Assembly (NCBI RefSeq): GCF_022346885.1
Contig: NZ_JAKRNK010000002.1
Coordinates: 620,001 to 684,000 of the forward strand
Origin: Paenibacillus sp. ACRRX
GTDB taxonomy: Bacteria > Bacillota > Bacilli > Paenibacillales > Paenibacillaceae
Length of the DNA: 64,000 nucleotides
Direction: 5' to 3'
In this document: piece by piece, positions 44,944-54,234 of the stretch
Layout of the letters: the number at the start of each line of letters is the position of its first letter
How positions within the stretch are numbered: position 1 is the first letter of the stretch
Made by a program: the position numbers and the translations under genes
Notes under the pieces: generated by a model
Databases searched by the model: none
Told to the model about the DNA's origin: nothing
Seen by the model: the letters and a program-made list of their open reading frames with translations, nothing else

Positions 44944-45213
44944 TTAACGGCGCAGACCGAGTTTGGCGATCAAAGCGCTGTAACGGGTAACATCTTTGTT
45001 TTTCAAGTAAGCCAACAGCTTACGACGTTGACCGACCATTTTCAACAATCCACGACGGGAATGATGGTCTTTCTTATGCGTACGCAAGTGATCTGTTAAG
45101 TTTACAATGTTTTCCGTGAGGATAGCGATCTGAACTTCCGGAGAACCCGTGTCGGAAGCATGAGTCTTGTGCTCTTCGATAAGCTGTTGCTTACGTTCTT
45201 GAGTCAAAGCCAT
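44944..45213 (-). CDS. rpsO: 30S ribosomal protein S15
   Basis: S15 binds 16S rRNA early in 30S assembly and bridges to the 50S subunit. The 89-aa sequence is full length, from [18 protein letters not shown] through [46 protein letters not shown] and the LGLRR end. Start is ATG at 45213, 6 nt after GGGAGG; the longer frame reads through the leader and is rejected. It has its own promoter and a folded ~105-nt leader that may mediate autoregulation. pnp follows after a terminator. Confidence 0.98.
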   Translation of the reverse strand: MALTQERKQQLIEEHKTHASDTGSPEVQIAILTENIVNLTDHLRTHKKDHHSRRGLLKMVGQRRKLLAYLKNKDVTRYSALIAKLGLRR

Positions 45214-45318
45214 CCTATTCACCTCCCAAAATAAATAATATAGTATATCCGAAAGCCTCGTCACCGTCGGTGAGATCGAGTAACCAAGCTATGGACAAGC
45301 CGCGAATAACGCGACAAT
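45214..45318 (-). promoter_or_regulatory. Candidate S15 autoregulatory leader
   Basis: The rpsO leader has three hairpins in series: CGCG/CGCG, CCA/TGG, and a strong CTCG-TCACC/GGTGA-CGAG around loop GAC, the last about 35 nt before the ribosome site. Bacillota rpsO leaders are known to bind S15. Whether this one does is inference from position and structure. Confidence 0.4.
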
Positions 45319-45324
45319 GTTATC

Positions 45325-45353
45325 AGTATATCATCAATTCCACGCAAAGTAAA
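45325..45353 (-). promoter_or_regulatory. Sigma-A promoter of rpsO
   Basis: Minus-strand TTTACT (45348-45353), 17-nt spacer, TATACT (45325-45330). It overlaps the end of the ribF-rpsO gap. Confidence 0.6.
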
Positions 45354-45356
45354 ACA

Positions 45357-46304
45357 TTATGACGGAAACGCCTGCAGACGTTTCCGTGCTGCATCCGCAT
45401 CGCGTTGAATCTGATCGATCAACTCGTGTACAGAAGAAAATTTCTTCTCGGAGCGCAAATACTCTACTAAGTGCACGGTCATGGTCTCGCCATAGATATC
45501 TTCATCGAAATCAAACAGATGCGCTTCGATGACCGGCTCCATGATATCGCTGCGGAACGTAGGCTTTAATCCTATACTCATTACGCTGTCATACATCTTG
45601 CCGCGTACAAATGCACGAACCGCATATACGCCAAGACGCGGAATAAAATAAGGCTCTTCTGGATGAACATTAGCAGTCGGATACCCGATTGTACGTCCAC
45701 GTTTCTCACCATGCACAACCTCGCCGCGTATAGAATAAGTGCGCCCAAGCAAATGGTTAGCCTGCCTCATATCACCTTCGAGCAGACAACCCCGAATCCG
45801 TGTACTGCTAACCTTCACACCCTCGTCATCGCAAGGCTCTACAATATCAACTGTAAAGCAATTGCTTCCAGCCACCTTCAGGTTCTCAGCAGTTCCTGCT
45901 CCGCGATGGCCATAACGATAATCAAAGCCACACACCACATGCTTGGCACCAAGCCTGCATACAGCTTGTACAAATTGTTCTGGCGTAATAAGTGCAAAGT
46001 CTGTGTCAAAGTCGACTACATATAATCGATCCAGTCCCATCTCAGCCAAAATACGTTCCTTCTCATGCAGTGGCGTTAAATAACGGTCGTAACCTGTTCT
46101 GCCAAATACATGCTTCGGATGTGGATGAAAAGTCATCATACCTACAGAAAGGCCATGTTCTCTACCATGCTTCAAAGCACGCGCAATAACATGTGCATGT
46201 CCTTGATGTATGCCGTCAAAGTGACCGAGAACGAGCACTTGTTCCGCTTGGTTCAGCTCCCAAGTGGCATCCTCTAATGAATTTTGAAGTACTATTGTCT
46301 GCAT
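45357..46304 (-). CDS. ribF: Bifunctional riboflavin kinase/FAD synthetase
   Basis: RibF (RibC of B. subtilis) phosphorylates riboflavin to FMN and adenylates it to FAD. The N-terminal adenylyltransferase has GHFDGIHQGHAHVI and MTFHPHPKHV, and SSTRIRGCLLEGD. The C-terminal kinase has RGRTIGYPTANV and LGVYAV. At 315 aa it is normal. Ribosome site GGAG is 12 nt before the ATG, a weak site. It lies between truB and rpsO, as in B. subtilis. Confidence 0.96.
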   Translation of the reverse strand: MQTIVLQNSLEDATWELNQAEQVLVLGHFDGIHQGHAHVIARALKHGREHGLSVGMMTFHPHPKHVFGRTGYDRYLTPLHEKERILAEMGLDRLYVVDFDTDFALITPEQFVQAVCRLGAKHVVCGFDYRYGHRGAGTAENLKVAGSNCFTVDIVEPCDDEGVKVSSTRIRGCLLEGDMRQANHLLGRTYSIRGEVVHGEKRGRTIGYPTANVHPEEPYFIPRLGVYAVRAFVRGKMYDSVMSIGLKPTFRSDIMEPVIEAHLFDFDEDIYGETMTVHLVEYLRSEKKFSSVHELIDQIQRDADAARKRLQAFPS

Positions 46305-46369
46305 TGTTCTCTAAACTCCTACATCCACCCCGGGATTAGTATGTTCTTCCATTCACAATATCTGCTGCG

Positions 46370-46409
46370 AAAAGGGCGCAAGCTTAAACAGCGACTTCAT
46401 GCTTGCGCC
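46370..46409 (-). terminator. truB terminator
   Basis: Perfect 9-bp stem GGCGCAAGC (46375-46383) with GCTTGCGCC (46401-46409), followed on the minus strand by CTTTTCG. It ends the rimP-to-truB operon. Confidence 0.75.
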
Positions 46410-46416
46410 ATCTTAA

Positions 46417-47340
46417 TTAAGTTGTTGATGGTAAAAACACTTTAACCGGTCGCAAGCACGTATCTTCGACAGGTACGTGGAACAACCCGTAAAATGCTTC
46501 TTGTTCATCATACAACCGATACAACTGATTCGTCAAAGGTTGGAATGAACAGGCTCGAAATGGTATGCCTCGACCTTGAACGGCATAATGAGCAAAAGCG
46601 TCAAGCATGTGTATAGCAGGTACATGTGACATCGCTTGCTCAACTGGCTGCAGAAGCGCCTCGACCGATCCTTCATTTGCCGCCTGTTGAATCTGCTCTA
46701 TCGTATAACATTGTTCTGCAGTATACTGAGCAGACATCGTTCGAATTAAAGATTCCATCGTAGATGGCACCTCTAATGCCCGTCCAATATCCACGCATAA
46801 AGTGCGAATATATGTCCCTTTCGAACAAGTGACCCGGAATCGAACTGTTGGTTCGCTCACACCCAGATTCATATCCAACACTTCAATATCATGGATGGTT
46901 ACGGTGCGTGATTTACGTTCCACCGTCTTGCCTTCACGAGCTAATTCATAAAGTCGCTGTCCGTTGACTTTTACGGCCGAATACATCGGTGGAACCTGAT
47001 CAATCTGACCTGAGAATGATGCCATAACTTCTCGAATCCGTTCCTCTGTAAGATGAGCAGCATCCATTCTTTCCATAACAGTTCCACTGCTATCTTCCGT
47101 GTCCGTAGCAACTCCAAAACGAAGCACGGCTTCGTACTGCTTGGGCAGCTCTTGCAAATATTCCACAATTCGAGTTGCCTTGCCTACACATAGCGGTAAC
47201 ACACCGGTTACTTGCGGATCAAGTGTCCCCGTGTGGCCGATTCGCTTCTCTCTTACGATGCCGCGCACTTTGGCGACGACATCATGTGATGTCCATCCTT
47301 CTGGCTTCCAAACCGGAAGGATGCCATTTAGACTTGTCAT
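46417..47340 (-). CDS. truB: tRNA pseudouridine(55) synthase
   Basis: TruB makes pseudouridine 55 in the T-loop of tRNAs. The motif GHTGTLDPQVTGVLPLCVGKATR has the catalytic Asp at residue 41. Then YEAVLRFGVATDTED, the QVPPMYSAVKVNGQRLYELAR and the CSKGTYIRTLC motifs follow. At 307 aa it is normal. Its ATG overlaps the nrnA stop by 4 nt (ATGA). It is followed by a terminator. Confidence 0.97.
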   Translation of the reverse strand: MTSLNGILPVWKPEGWTSHDVVAKVRGIVREKRIGHTGTLDPQVTGVLPLCVGKATRIVEYLQELPKQYEAVLRFGVATDTEDSSGTVMERMDAAHLTEERIREVMASFSGQIDQVPPMYSAVKVNGQRLYELAREGKTVERKSRTVTIHDIEVLDMNLGVSEPTVRFRVTCSKGTYIRTLCVDIGRALEVPSTMESLIRTMSAQYTAEQCYTIEQIQQAANEGSVEALLQPVEQAMSHVPAIHMLDAFAHYAVQGRGIPFRACSFQPLTNQLYRLYDEQEAFYGLFHVPVEDTCLRPVKVFLPSTT

Positions 47341-48410
47341 AATCGTTGTTTCACCTGCTCTAATACGGCTTTTATCGAGTCATCCAGCGGCTCGGTCAAC
47401 GTACAGCCTGCTGCTCTCACGTGTCCTCCACCGCCAAACGTTTGTGCAACCTCAGCTACGTTGACTTTACCAGCTGAACGCATGCTCACTTTGATACGGC
47501 CATTCGCATTAACTTTAAACAACAAACCTACCTCGACACCCTCTACATTTCGCGGGTAGTTGACCAGCCCTTCCAGATCCTCGTTTAAAGCACCCGTCTC
47601 CGTCATGTCTTCTGGTGTTATATACAACCAAGCAATCCGGTGATCATCTGAAAATGCAAGTCGGCCAAGACCTTTTTGAATCAGGCTCATTTGAGCAAAG
47701 GACATCTTTTCTAACAAACGATCTGCTATATCATTGCCGTCTACACCCAGCGCAAGCAGTGCAGAGGCTATTGCCATTACATGAGGTGTAGTGTTGCTAT
47801 AGCGGAATCCGCCTGTGTCCGTCAGCAATCCCGTATACAGCATCGTAGAGACGTCAAGGTCCAATGTGACCTTGCCTTGTACAAACATATCAAACAAGAT
47901 CTCAGCCGTTGCGGCAGCATTATCGCGAATACATGCAACACTTCCATAACGATTGTTAGTCGGATGATGATCGATGTTCAGCAGAGGAACGTCTGACGTG
48001 ATCCATTCCTTGATCCTGCCAATTCGGTCATAATCCGCACAATCTACACATATGACCGCTTGAAAAGCAGGCGCTTCTGCCTGATCCAGCTCCTCATGTA
48101 TCATGACGTTGTCTGTATTAGCCATAAATTGCAAACGGACTGGTATCTGATTCTCATTAACCATGGTAAACGTTTTGTCCCACAAGTTCAGCAGCCAGCC
48201 GATAGCAAGCGTAGAGCTTATAGCGTCACCGTCAGGATTTACATGTGCCACAACCAGAAACTGATCATGTTCCTGAATAAACCGCAACGCACGATCAAGA
48301 TCGTGCGCATATGTAGGGTGGAACAACCCATCTGCAGAAGTATGCATACTCACTGCAGATGTTGTTATTCCCATATTTAATTGATTGGCAGCATCAAACT
48401 TATTCGCCAT
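47337..48410 (-). CDS. nrnA: DHH-family oligoribonuclease/pAp phosphatase (NrnA type)
   Basis: NrnA degrades very short RNAs and pAp. The DHH motif set is present: [14 protein letters not shown], the [13 protein letters not shown] region, NIDHHPTN, and a DHHA1 domain ending in [12 protein letters not shown]. The start is uncertain. ATG at 48410 overlaps rbfA by 11 nt and has only a weak GGGA site; the first strongly conserved block starts further down at [12 protein letters not shown]. Thus the first ~30 residues may not be real. Translational coupling with rbfA and truB is clear from the overlaps. B. subtilis has nrnA elsewhere. Confidence 0.88.
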   Translation of the reverse strand: MANKFDAANQLNMGITTSAVSMHTSADGLFHPTYAHDLDRALRFIQEHDQFLVVAHVNPDGDAISSTLAIGWLLNLWDKTFTMVNENQIPVRLQFMANTDNVMIHEELDQAEAPAFQAVICVDCADYDRIGRIKEWITSDVPLLNIDHHPTNNRYGSVACIRDNAAATAEILFDMFVQGKVTLDLDVSTMLYTGLLTDTGGFRYSNTTPHVMAIASALLALGVDGNDIADRLLEKMSFAQMSLIQKGLGRLAFSDDHRIAWLYITPEDMTETGALNEDLEGLVNYPRNVEGVEVGLLFKVNANGRIKVSMRSAGKVNVAEVAQTFGGGGHVRAAGCTLTEPLDDSIKAVLEQVKQRL

Positions 48411-48762
48411 GGGATTCGTTCCCATCACGAACATCATTTAGCAACCGTTCAATGCGGCTGCCGTACTCAATGGACGTATCCAACTTGAATACAAGCTCTG
48501 GCGTGTGACGAAAACGAATACGTTTGCCCAGCTCCGAACGAAGATATCCGTTCGCTTTATCCAGTGCCTTTAAAGAATTCTCGCGGGCTTCTTCATCTCC
48601 CAGAACACTCAAGTACACTTTAGCCAAAGACAGATCATTCGTTACATCTACACCTGTGACGGTGAGAAAGCCGATACGAGGGTCTTTAAGTTCTGTCTGG
48701 ATAAGCAGACTTAATTCTTTCTTAATCTGCTCACCGACGCGACCTGTACGAATCTTAGCCAT
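48400..48762 (-). CDS. rbfA: 30S ribosome-binding factor A
   Basis: RbfA helps late 16S rRNA 5'-end maturation and cold adaptation. The family start [20 protein letters not shown] is followed by [30 protein letters not shown] and a [25 protein letters not shown] end. At 120 aa it is full length. Start is ATG at 48762, 8 nt after GAGGTG; three upstream codons in the same frame are not needed. It lies 28 nt after infB, with no ylxP between them, unlike B. subtilis. Confidence 0.96.
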   Translation of the reverse strand: MAKIRTGRVGEQIKKELSLLIQTELKDPRIGFLTVTGVDVTNDLSLAKVYLSVLGDEEARENSLKALDKANGYLRSELGKRIRFRHTPELVFKLDTSIEYGSRIERLLNDVRDGNESHGE

Positions 48763-48790
48763 AAAAATCACCTCTTATTCTCGGTAGCGA

Positions 48791-51598
48791 CTACTTGCGT
48801 TCTACTGTTTCCATTGCGAACGCTTCGATGATGTCGCCTTCCTTAAGATCATTATATTTCTCAAGCATAATACCACACTCATAGCCTTGGGCCACTTCTT
48901 TGGCATCATCTTTGAAACGTTTCAAGGAATCGATCTTGCCTTCGAAGACTACAATACCCTCACGGATAACACGAGTCTCCGCGTTGCGCACGATCTTGCC
49001 GGATGTTACCATACAACCTGCGATTGTACCGACTTTACCGATCTTAAACGTGTTACGCACTTCAGCATGACCAAGTACTACTTCTTTATATTCTGGATCA
49101 AGCATGCCCTTCATCGCTTGTTCGATTTCTTCAACGATCTTGTAGATGACACGGTGCAAGCGAACGTCAACTTTCTCTTGATCTGCCGTCAACTTAGCTT
49201 GTGCATCAGGACGAACGTTAAAACCGATAACGATAGCATTGGATGCTGTTGCCAAAATAACATCAGACTCCGTAATCGCACCCGCTCCGGAAAGAATAAT
49301 CTTCACGCGCACGCCTTCTACTTCAATCTTCTGAAGGGAGCCTTTGAGGGCTTCAACAGAACCTTGAACGTCGGCTTTGATGATTACGTTCAGTTCTTTC
49401 ATTTCACCATCTTTGATGTGCTTGAAGAGATCATCCAATGTAACGCGTGTATTGGCGCCTAATTGGCTTTGGCGAAGTGTCGTTGTACGCTTCTCCGAAA
49501 TGGAGCGTGCTTTGCGCTCGTCTTCGAATACGATAAACGGATCCCCTGCCTGTGGAACCTCAGTCAAACCAGTAATCTCGATTGGAGTAGACGGACCCGC
49601 TTCTTTTAAGCGACGGCCTCGGTCATTTACCATGGCGCGCACACGCCCGAAGGACGTACCAGCGATTAATGGATCACCGACTTTAAGCGTACCTTGTTGA
49701 ACCAGAATACGTGCAACTGGTCCACGACCTTTGTCTAGCTCAGCCTCAATAACTGTACCACGAGCCAGCTTATTAGGGTTCGCTTTGAATTCATTCACCT
49801 CAGAAACAAGGAGAATCATTTCCAGCAACTCTTCTAAGCCCGTACGCTGCTTAGCAGACACATTTACAAAGATAGTGTCTCCGCCCCACTCTTCTGGAAC
49901 GAGCTCATAGTTTGTTAATTCTTGTTTAACACGGTCTGGATCAGCACCAGGCTTATCGACTTTGTTGACAGCTACAATAATAGGGACACCAGCTGCCTTA
50001 GCATGACTGATTGCTTCTACCGTTTGCGGCATAACGCCGTCATCCGCTGCTACAACGATAATGGTAATGTCCGTAACTTGGGCACCACGAGCACGCATTA
50101 ATGTAAATGCTTCGTGACCTGGTGTATCCAAGAAGGTGATTTTTTTATTGTTAATCTCGACTTGGTACGCACCGATATGCTGCGTAATACCGCCTGCTTC
50201 TGCGCTTGTAACGTTTGTTTTACGAATCGAGTCAAGCAGCGTCGTCTTACCATGGTCAACGTGACCCATGATCGTAACAACTGGAGGTCGTACGACTAAG
50301 TTCTCCGCTTCTTCTACTTCTTCTTCTTCTTCAAACGGATCTTCTTGCACTGGAAGCTTCACTTCTACCTCGACCTTATAGTCGTCAGCAATTAATTGAA
50401 TCGTATCCAGATCGATCTCTTGGTTAATTGTAGCCATAAGACCCATCAAAAAGAGCTTTTTGATAACTTCGGAAGCATCTTTATGAAGCAGCTTTGCCAG
50501 ATCACCAACAGTCATATCTCCGCGCACGATAATTTTCTTTGGTGTATTATCAACCTTTTCGCGTACTTCACCATGACGTTGGTTCTTGCCTCTGCCTTTG
50601 CCTCTGCCACCACGCATATTACGGCTGTCGTCAAAACGTTTATTATCCGTTCTGCCGCCTTTGCCAGCGCCTCTTGCACCTGGCTTGTTTCGATCCCCTG
50701 CACCTTTGTCATCATACTTAGTAGGACGGGTACCTTGGTTCAAACGAGCCGGTTGCGGCTTCTCTCCAACTGGACGAGCTGCTGCTGGAGCAGCAGGTTT
50801 CTGGAAGGAGCTGCGGTTAGCACCAGGTGCTCCACCGCTCTGTGGACGACGGTCTTGACCGCCTCTGTTATCACGGTTGCCTTGTCCTTGACTTTGGCCA
50901 CCTTGTCCTTGCGGACGGCCTTGGCTATTGTATGGACGGGACGGACGATCTCCTTGTCCTTGACCTTGGCCACCTTGTCCTTGCGGACGGCCTTGGCTGT
51001 TGTACGGACGGGACGGACGATCTCCTTGTCCTTGACCTTGGCCACCTTGTCCTTGCGGACGACCTTGGCTGTTGTACGGACGGGACGGACGATCTCCTTG
51101 TCCTTGACCTTGGCCACCTTGTCCTTGCGGACGGCCTTGGCTGTTGTACGGACGGGACGGACGATCTCCTTGTCCTTGGCCTTGACGATTACCGTCACGA
51201 CGTTGACCGTCACGATTACCGCCAGATTGACCAGTCCGTTCACGACCGTCTTGAGATGGACGACTGTCTCGGTCTCCCGTGCGTTGTCCTTCTGCACGTT
51301 CTTGACGAGCAGGCTGATCCGAGCGCTTCGGCGCCTCGGCAGATGGATTTACTTGGCTGACTTGCGCTTCTTGCTTCGAAGGCTGACCTTCACGCTTCGC
51401 TTGCGCATTTGCTTTGACGTCTTTAAAAAACTGTTCTACTTTACCCACAGCATCATTCTCCATTACACTCATATGATTGTTTACAGGATAATCAAGTCGC
51501 TTTAGAATCGTAATAATTTCTTTACTGCTCATATTCAACTGCTTAGCATACTCATAAACTCTTAGTTTATCCTTATTTTCCTTCTCTTGTTTACTCAA
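48791..51598 (-). CDS. infB: Translation initiation factor IF-2
   Basis: IF2 is the GTPase that brings fMet-tRNA to the 30S subunit. An IF2_N domain is at ~10-60, a long Gln/Gly/Arg-rich linker at ~65-345 with four 24-residue tandem repeats (140-235), and a second IF2_N at ~355-410. The G domain starts with GHVDHGKT at 445-452, followed by DTPGHEAF and [12 protein letters not shown]. Domains II-IV make up the rest to residue 935. This is longer than the ~716 aa of B. subtilis IF2 because of the linker. Start is TTG, after GGAGGTGGAG, overlapping the ylxQ stop by 8 nt. Internal start sites giving short IF2 forms are possible but not evident. Confidence 0.96.
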   Translation of the reverse strand: MSKQEKENKDKLRVYEYAKQLNMSSKEIITILKRLDYPVNNHMSVMENDAVGKVEQFFKDVKANAQAKREGQPSKQEAQVSQVNPSAEAPKRSDQPARQERAEGQRTGDRDSRPSQDGRERTGQSGGNRDGQRRDGNRQGQGQGDRPSRPYNSQGRPQGQGGQGQGQGDRPSRPYNSQGRPQGQGGQGQGQGDRPSRPYNSQGRPQGQGGQGQGQGDRPSRPYNSQGRPQGQGGQSQGQGNRDNRGGQDRRPQSGGAPGANRSSFQKPAAPAAARPVGEKPQPARLNQGTRPTKYDDKGAGDRNKPGARGAGKGGRTDNKRFDDSRNMRGGRGKGRGKNQRHGEVREKVDNTPKKIIVRGDMTVGDLAKLLHKDASEVIKKLFLMGLMATINQEIDLDTIQLIADDYKVEVEVKLPVQEDPFEEEEEVEEAENLVVRPPVVTIMGHVDHGKTTLLDSIRKTNVTSAEAGGITQHIGAYQVEINNKKITFLDTPGHEAFTLMRARGAQVTDITIIVVAADDGVMPQTVEAISHAKAAGVPIIVAVNKVDKPGADPDRVKQELTNYELVPEEWGGDTIFVNVSAKQRTGLEELLEMILLVSEVNEFKANPNKLARGTVIEAELDKGRGPVARILVQQGTLKVGDPLIAGTSFGRVRAMVNDRGRRLKEAGPSTPIEITGLTEVPQAGDPFIVFEDERKARSISEKRTTTLRQSQLGANTRVTLDDLFKHIKDGEMKELNVIIKADVQGSVEALKGSLQKIEVEGVRVKIILSGAGAITESDVILATASNAIVIGFNVRPDAQAKLTADQEKVDVRLHRVIYKIVEEIEQAMKGMLDPEYKEVVLGHAEVRNTFKIGKVGTIAGCMVTSGKIVRNAETRVIREGIVVFEGKIDSLKRFKDDAKEVAQGYECGIMLEKYNDLKEGDIIEAFAMETVERK
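50894..51181 (-). repeat. Four 72-bp tandem repeats in infB linker
   Basis: Four near-identical 72-bp units encode [20 protein letters not shown] followed by QGGQ, residues 140-235 of IF2. The copies differ by only a few bases, implying recent duplication or gene-conversion-like homogenisation. The reverse strand and other frames are open across it because of the in-phase period, which creates false ORFs. Confidence 0.95.
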
Positions 51599-51923
51599 TA
51601 TACTCCACCTCCGACAAAGTAATAAGCCCGTTCTTCATCATGCTCGCGAAGCCGTTGTCTGTCACACCCACAATTACTCGGTCCAGCTTCCCTAAGCTCT
51701 CCCCTAGCTCATCGCGTGTGAATCCAATGACAAGCGGTACGTTATAGGTCTGGCATTTGTCACGAAACTTCTTCTGAGTGTTCTCCGAAGCATCGCTTGC
51801 CACAAACACTAAACGAGCTTGATTGCTGCGTATTGCTTTAAACACAATGTCGTCTCCGGTAACTAACTTCCCGGCGCGCTGTGCAAGTCCTAGCTGAGAC
51901 AGCACTTTATTCTTCATCATCAT
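51591..51923 (-). CDS. ylxQ: L7Ae-family ribosomal protein-like YlxQ
   Basis: YlxQ is an L7Ae/L30e/S12e-fold RNA-binding protein thought to bind kink-turn RNA. The start [25 protein letters not shown] and the [17 protein letters not shown] region are typical. At 110 aa it is normal. Start is the first ATG of three at 51923, 7 nt after AAGGAG, overlapping ylxR by 17 nt. It also overlaps the infB start. The nusA-ylxR-ylxQ-infB order is conserved in Bacillota. Confidence 0.93.
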   Translation of the reverse strand: MMMKNKVLSQLGLAQRAGKLVTGDDIVFKAIRSNQARLVFVASDASENTQKKFRDKCQTYNVPLVIGFTRDELGESLGKLDRVIVGVTDNGFASMMKNGLITLSEVEYIE

Positions 51924-52221
51924 GATCCCGCTCCTTGCTCGCGAGAAACTCATCTTCGACGCGAATAAAATCTTGCGCTAACTGTTCATATATATTGGCG
52001 TGCACTGGATGTTTCAGTGCACGGTCAAGAGCTTTAGATTTGTGAGCCAATTTAAAACACGATAACTTACCGCACAGATAAGCGCCTCTTCCTGACTTTT
52101 TGCCTGTCAAGTCAATCAGCACTTCATCCTCTGGAGACTTAACCACACGGATAAGTTCCTTCTTTGGCATCATTTGTTGACACGCCACACATTTGCGCAG
52201 CGGAATTTTTCTTAGTTTCAT
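51907..52221 (-). CDS. rnpM: RNase P modulator RnpM (YlxR, DUF448)
   Basis: YlxR is a small RNA-binding protein reported to bind the RNase P RNA and inhibit it, hence RnpM. Its signature is RKIPLRKCVACQQMMPK near the N-terminus, followed by DLTGKKSGRGAYLCGKLSCF. At 104 aa it has a slightly longer acidic C-terminus (KERDHDDEE) than B. subtilis YlxR. GGAGGGGG lies 6 nt before the ATG. It is between nusA and ylxQ. Confidence 0.94.
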   Translation of the reverse strand: MKLRKIPLRKCVACQQMMPKKELIRVVKSPEDEVLIDLTGKKSGRGAYLCGKLSCFKLAHKSKALDRALKHPVHANIYEQLAQDFIRVEDEFLASKERDHDDEE

Positions 52222-52329
52222 GACGATCCCCCTCCTTACGATCCGATCTTTCCTTCAACGACTGAAGTTATCATCCCCAGCCACAGCTGAAGGCGACCGA
52301 GTCATACGGTATTGGTTCACCTTCAACAA

Positions 52330-53427
52330 TTAATGCATCGATCTCATATCAAGCTCGTCGCTCCATGTTATGCCGCTTGAGTTCGACTCTGGCTGCTCGA
52401 CCTGGGATTCACTCTTGATATCGATCTTCCAACTCGTTAACTTCGCAGCAAGACGGGCATTCTGGCCCTTAATGCCGATAGCCAATGACAATTGGTAGTC
52501 AGGCACGATAACCCGCGCCATCTTCTCTTCTTCATGCACATCAACTTCGACCACCTTAGACGGGCTGAGTGCGTTAGCTACGTACTCTTCCACATCTTCA
52601 GACCAGCGAACGATGTCGATTTTCTCGCCGCGAAGTTCATTTACAATCGTTTGGACCCGCAAGCCTTTAGGCCCTACGCATGATCCAACCGGGTCCACTT
52701 CCGGGTTGCGGGAATATACCGCAATCTTGGAACGTTGACCTGCTTCACGAGCAACGGATTTGATCTCTACTACACCCTCGAAAATTTCAGGTACTTCCAG
52801 TTCAAACAAACGCTTCAGCAACCCTGGATGTGTACGCGATAAAATGATTTGTGGCCCCTTAGTGGTATTCTCCACTTTCGTAATGTATGCCTTAACACGA
52901 TCCCCGTGCTTAAACTTCTCGTTTGGCATCATTTCGTTTAATGGCAGCACAGCCTCTACTTTACCCAGATCAATGTAAACATTGCGTGTATCTTGACGCT
53001 GCACAATCCCTGTAACAATATCATCCGCTTTGTCGATAAAAGCGTTATAGATAAGCCCGCGCTCCGCTTCACGAATGCGCTGTGTTACCACTTGTTTTGC
53101 CGTTTGTGCAGCAATACGCCCAAATTCTCGCGGTGTAACTTCAATGTCACAAACATCATTTACCATGTAATTTGGATTATACTCGCGTGATGCGTGAACA
53201 GAGATTTCATGACGCGGATCCATCACTTCATCAACAACCGTTTTGCGGGCGAATACTTTAATAACACCTGTTGAACGGTTAATATCCACACGGACATTTT
53301 GCGCAGCGTTGAAATTACGCTTGTAACTGGAAATTAAGGCCGCTTCTATCGCCTCGATCAAAATCTCCTTGCTAATCCCTTTGTCTCTCTCTATCTCGGT
53401 TAGTGCCTCGATAAAATCAATACTCAT
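52330..53427 (-). CDS. nusA: Transcription termination/antitermination protein NusA
   Basis: NusA binds RNA polymerase and RNA, promoting pausing and termination. The N-terminal domain is at 1-125, then S1 (IVTGIVQRQDTRNVYIDLG) and two KH domains with NPEVDPVGSCVGPKGLRVQTIVNEL and SLAIGIKGQNARLAAKLTSWKIDI. At 365 aa it has the Bacillota size without the Proteobacterial C-terminal repeats. GGGGG lies 9 nt before the ATG. It lies about 100 nt after rimP; the gap to rnpM (about 108 nt) holds nothing clear. Confidence 0.97.
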   Translation of the reverse strand: MSIDFIEALTEIERDKGISKEILIEAIEAALISSYKRNFNAAQNVRVDINRSTGVIKVFARKTVVDEVMDPRHEISVHASREYNPNYMVNDVCDIEVTPREFGRIAAQTAKQVVTQRIREAERGLIYNAFIDKADDIVTGIVQRQDTRNVYIDLGKVEAVLPLNEMMPNEKFKHGDRVKAYITKVENTTKGPQIILSRTHPGLLKRLFELEVPEIFEGVVEIKSVAREAGQRSKIAVYSRNPEVDPVGSCVGPKGLRVQTIVNELRGEKIDIVRWSEDVEEYVANALSPSKVVEVDVHEEEKMARVIVPDYQLSLAIGIKGQNARLAAKLTSWKIDIKSESQVEQPESNSSGITWSDELDMRSMH

Positions 53428-53525
53428 GTGATTGGTTCCCCCTTTCAGCCAATAACTGGCTCATTCGCGTTCTTTGAATATGAATTAAAATGTGGTGTGT
53501 ACAGAGCACTAAAAATCATACCAAT

Positions 53526-53987
53526 TTAGAAAATAATCGCCAATCGGGCGCTTGCAACCTTATCATAAGGCAACAAATGCTCTTTTTTGCCGACTCGAAC
53601 GACTACTGTTGCTTCATCAAATGAAACAAGTGTTCCTTCGAATTCCTTATTGCCGTCAATAGGCTCATATGTAGTCACGTACACATGTTTACCGATAGAC
53701 TTCATGAAATCTTTAGCTTTCTTGAGTGGACGCTCTGCTCCTGGAGAAGATACCTCCAAAAAATAAGCGTCAGTAATCGGATCATTCTCATCCAGCTTCT
53801 GACTCAAATATTCACTGACGCGGCCGCAATCTTCGATATCGATTCCGCCATCCTTGTCCACATACACTCGTAAAAACCAACTGCTGCCTTCCTTTACGTA
53901 CTCAACGTCCACCAATTCAAATTGATGTTCTTCCAAGTACGGATTGACCATGTCTTCAACGACCGATCTGATGTTCGGTATGCTCAA
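53526..53987 (-). CDS. rimP: Ribosome maturation factor RimP
   Basis: RimP (YlxS) is needed for 30S subunit maturation. The family features [25 protein letters not shown] and the [19 protein letters not shown], then [15 protein letters not shown], are clear, with a C-terminal Sm-like domain. Start is TTG at 53987, 9 nt after GGGAGGT, giving 153 aa; the longer 166-aa frame starts before this ribosome site. It is the first gene of the rimP-nusA-rnpM-ylxQ-infB-rbfA-nrnA-truB operon. Confidence 0.95.
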   Translation of the reverse strand: MSIPNIRSVVEDMVNPYLEEHQFELVDVEYVKEGSSWFLRVYVDKDGGIDIEDCGRVSEYLSQKLDENDPITDAYFLEVSSPGAERPLKKAKDFMKSIGKHVYVTTYEPIDGNKEFEGTLVSFDEATVVVRVGKKEHLLPYDKVASARLAIIF

Positions 53988-54084
53988 GCTGGGTACCTCC
54001 CAAATGACGAATAAGGTGTCACTCACTAATATGTTGAAACCCGCTGCGGTGCACCAAGCCCGAATAAAGTCGGTATCAAATATG

Positions 54085-54108
54085 AAAGAGTGGGTTTCCC
54101 CACTCTTT
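54085..54108 (-). promoter_or_regulatory. Perfect hairpin in the rimP operon leader
   Basis: AAAGAGTGGG/CCCACTCTTT (10 bp, loop TTTC on the plus strand), a clean stem-loop. It lies downstream of the rimP promoter and about 100 nt before rimP. The minus-strand tail is CATATTTG, poor in T. It can be read as a leader attenuator or as the polC transcript's 3' end. Confidence 0.55.
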
Positions 54109-54142
54109 ACGCAACGGATGTATCCACATGATTACCAAAAAA

Positions 54143-54172
54143 ATTATATCATAGCCAGTTGACAAATGGCAA
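54143..54172 (-). promoter_or_regulatory. Promoter of the rimP-nusA-infB operon
   Basis: Minus-strand TTGCCA (54167-54172), 18-nt spacer, TATAAT (54143-54148), with the TG of an extended -10 (TGATATAAT). It gives a leader of about 150 nt. Confidence 0.75.
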
Positions 54173-54234
54173 GGGTGTGACCTTAACAACCCCTTTACCA
54201 GTGGCCTCTCGACACATGTGCACACGACTTACTT

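Noticed and set aside
50894-51181. CRISPR-like regular repeats
   Set aside because: The units are tandem without spacers and are in frame within infB.
50396-51505. 369-codon open frame on the plus strand opposite infB
   Set aside because: It is the complement of the GC-patterned infB linker repeats, with low-complexity Leu/Thr/Ala runs and no ribosome site. The repeat period keeps several frames open.
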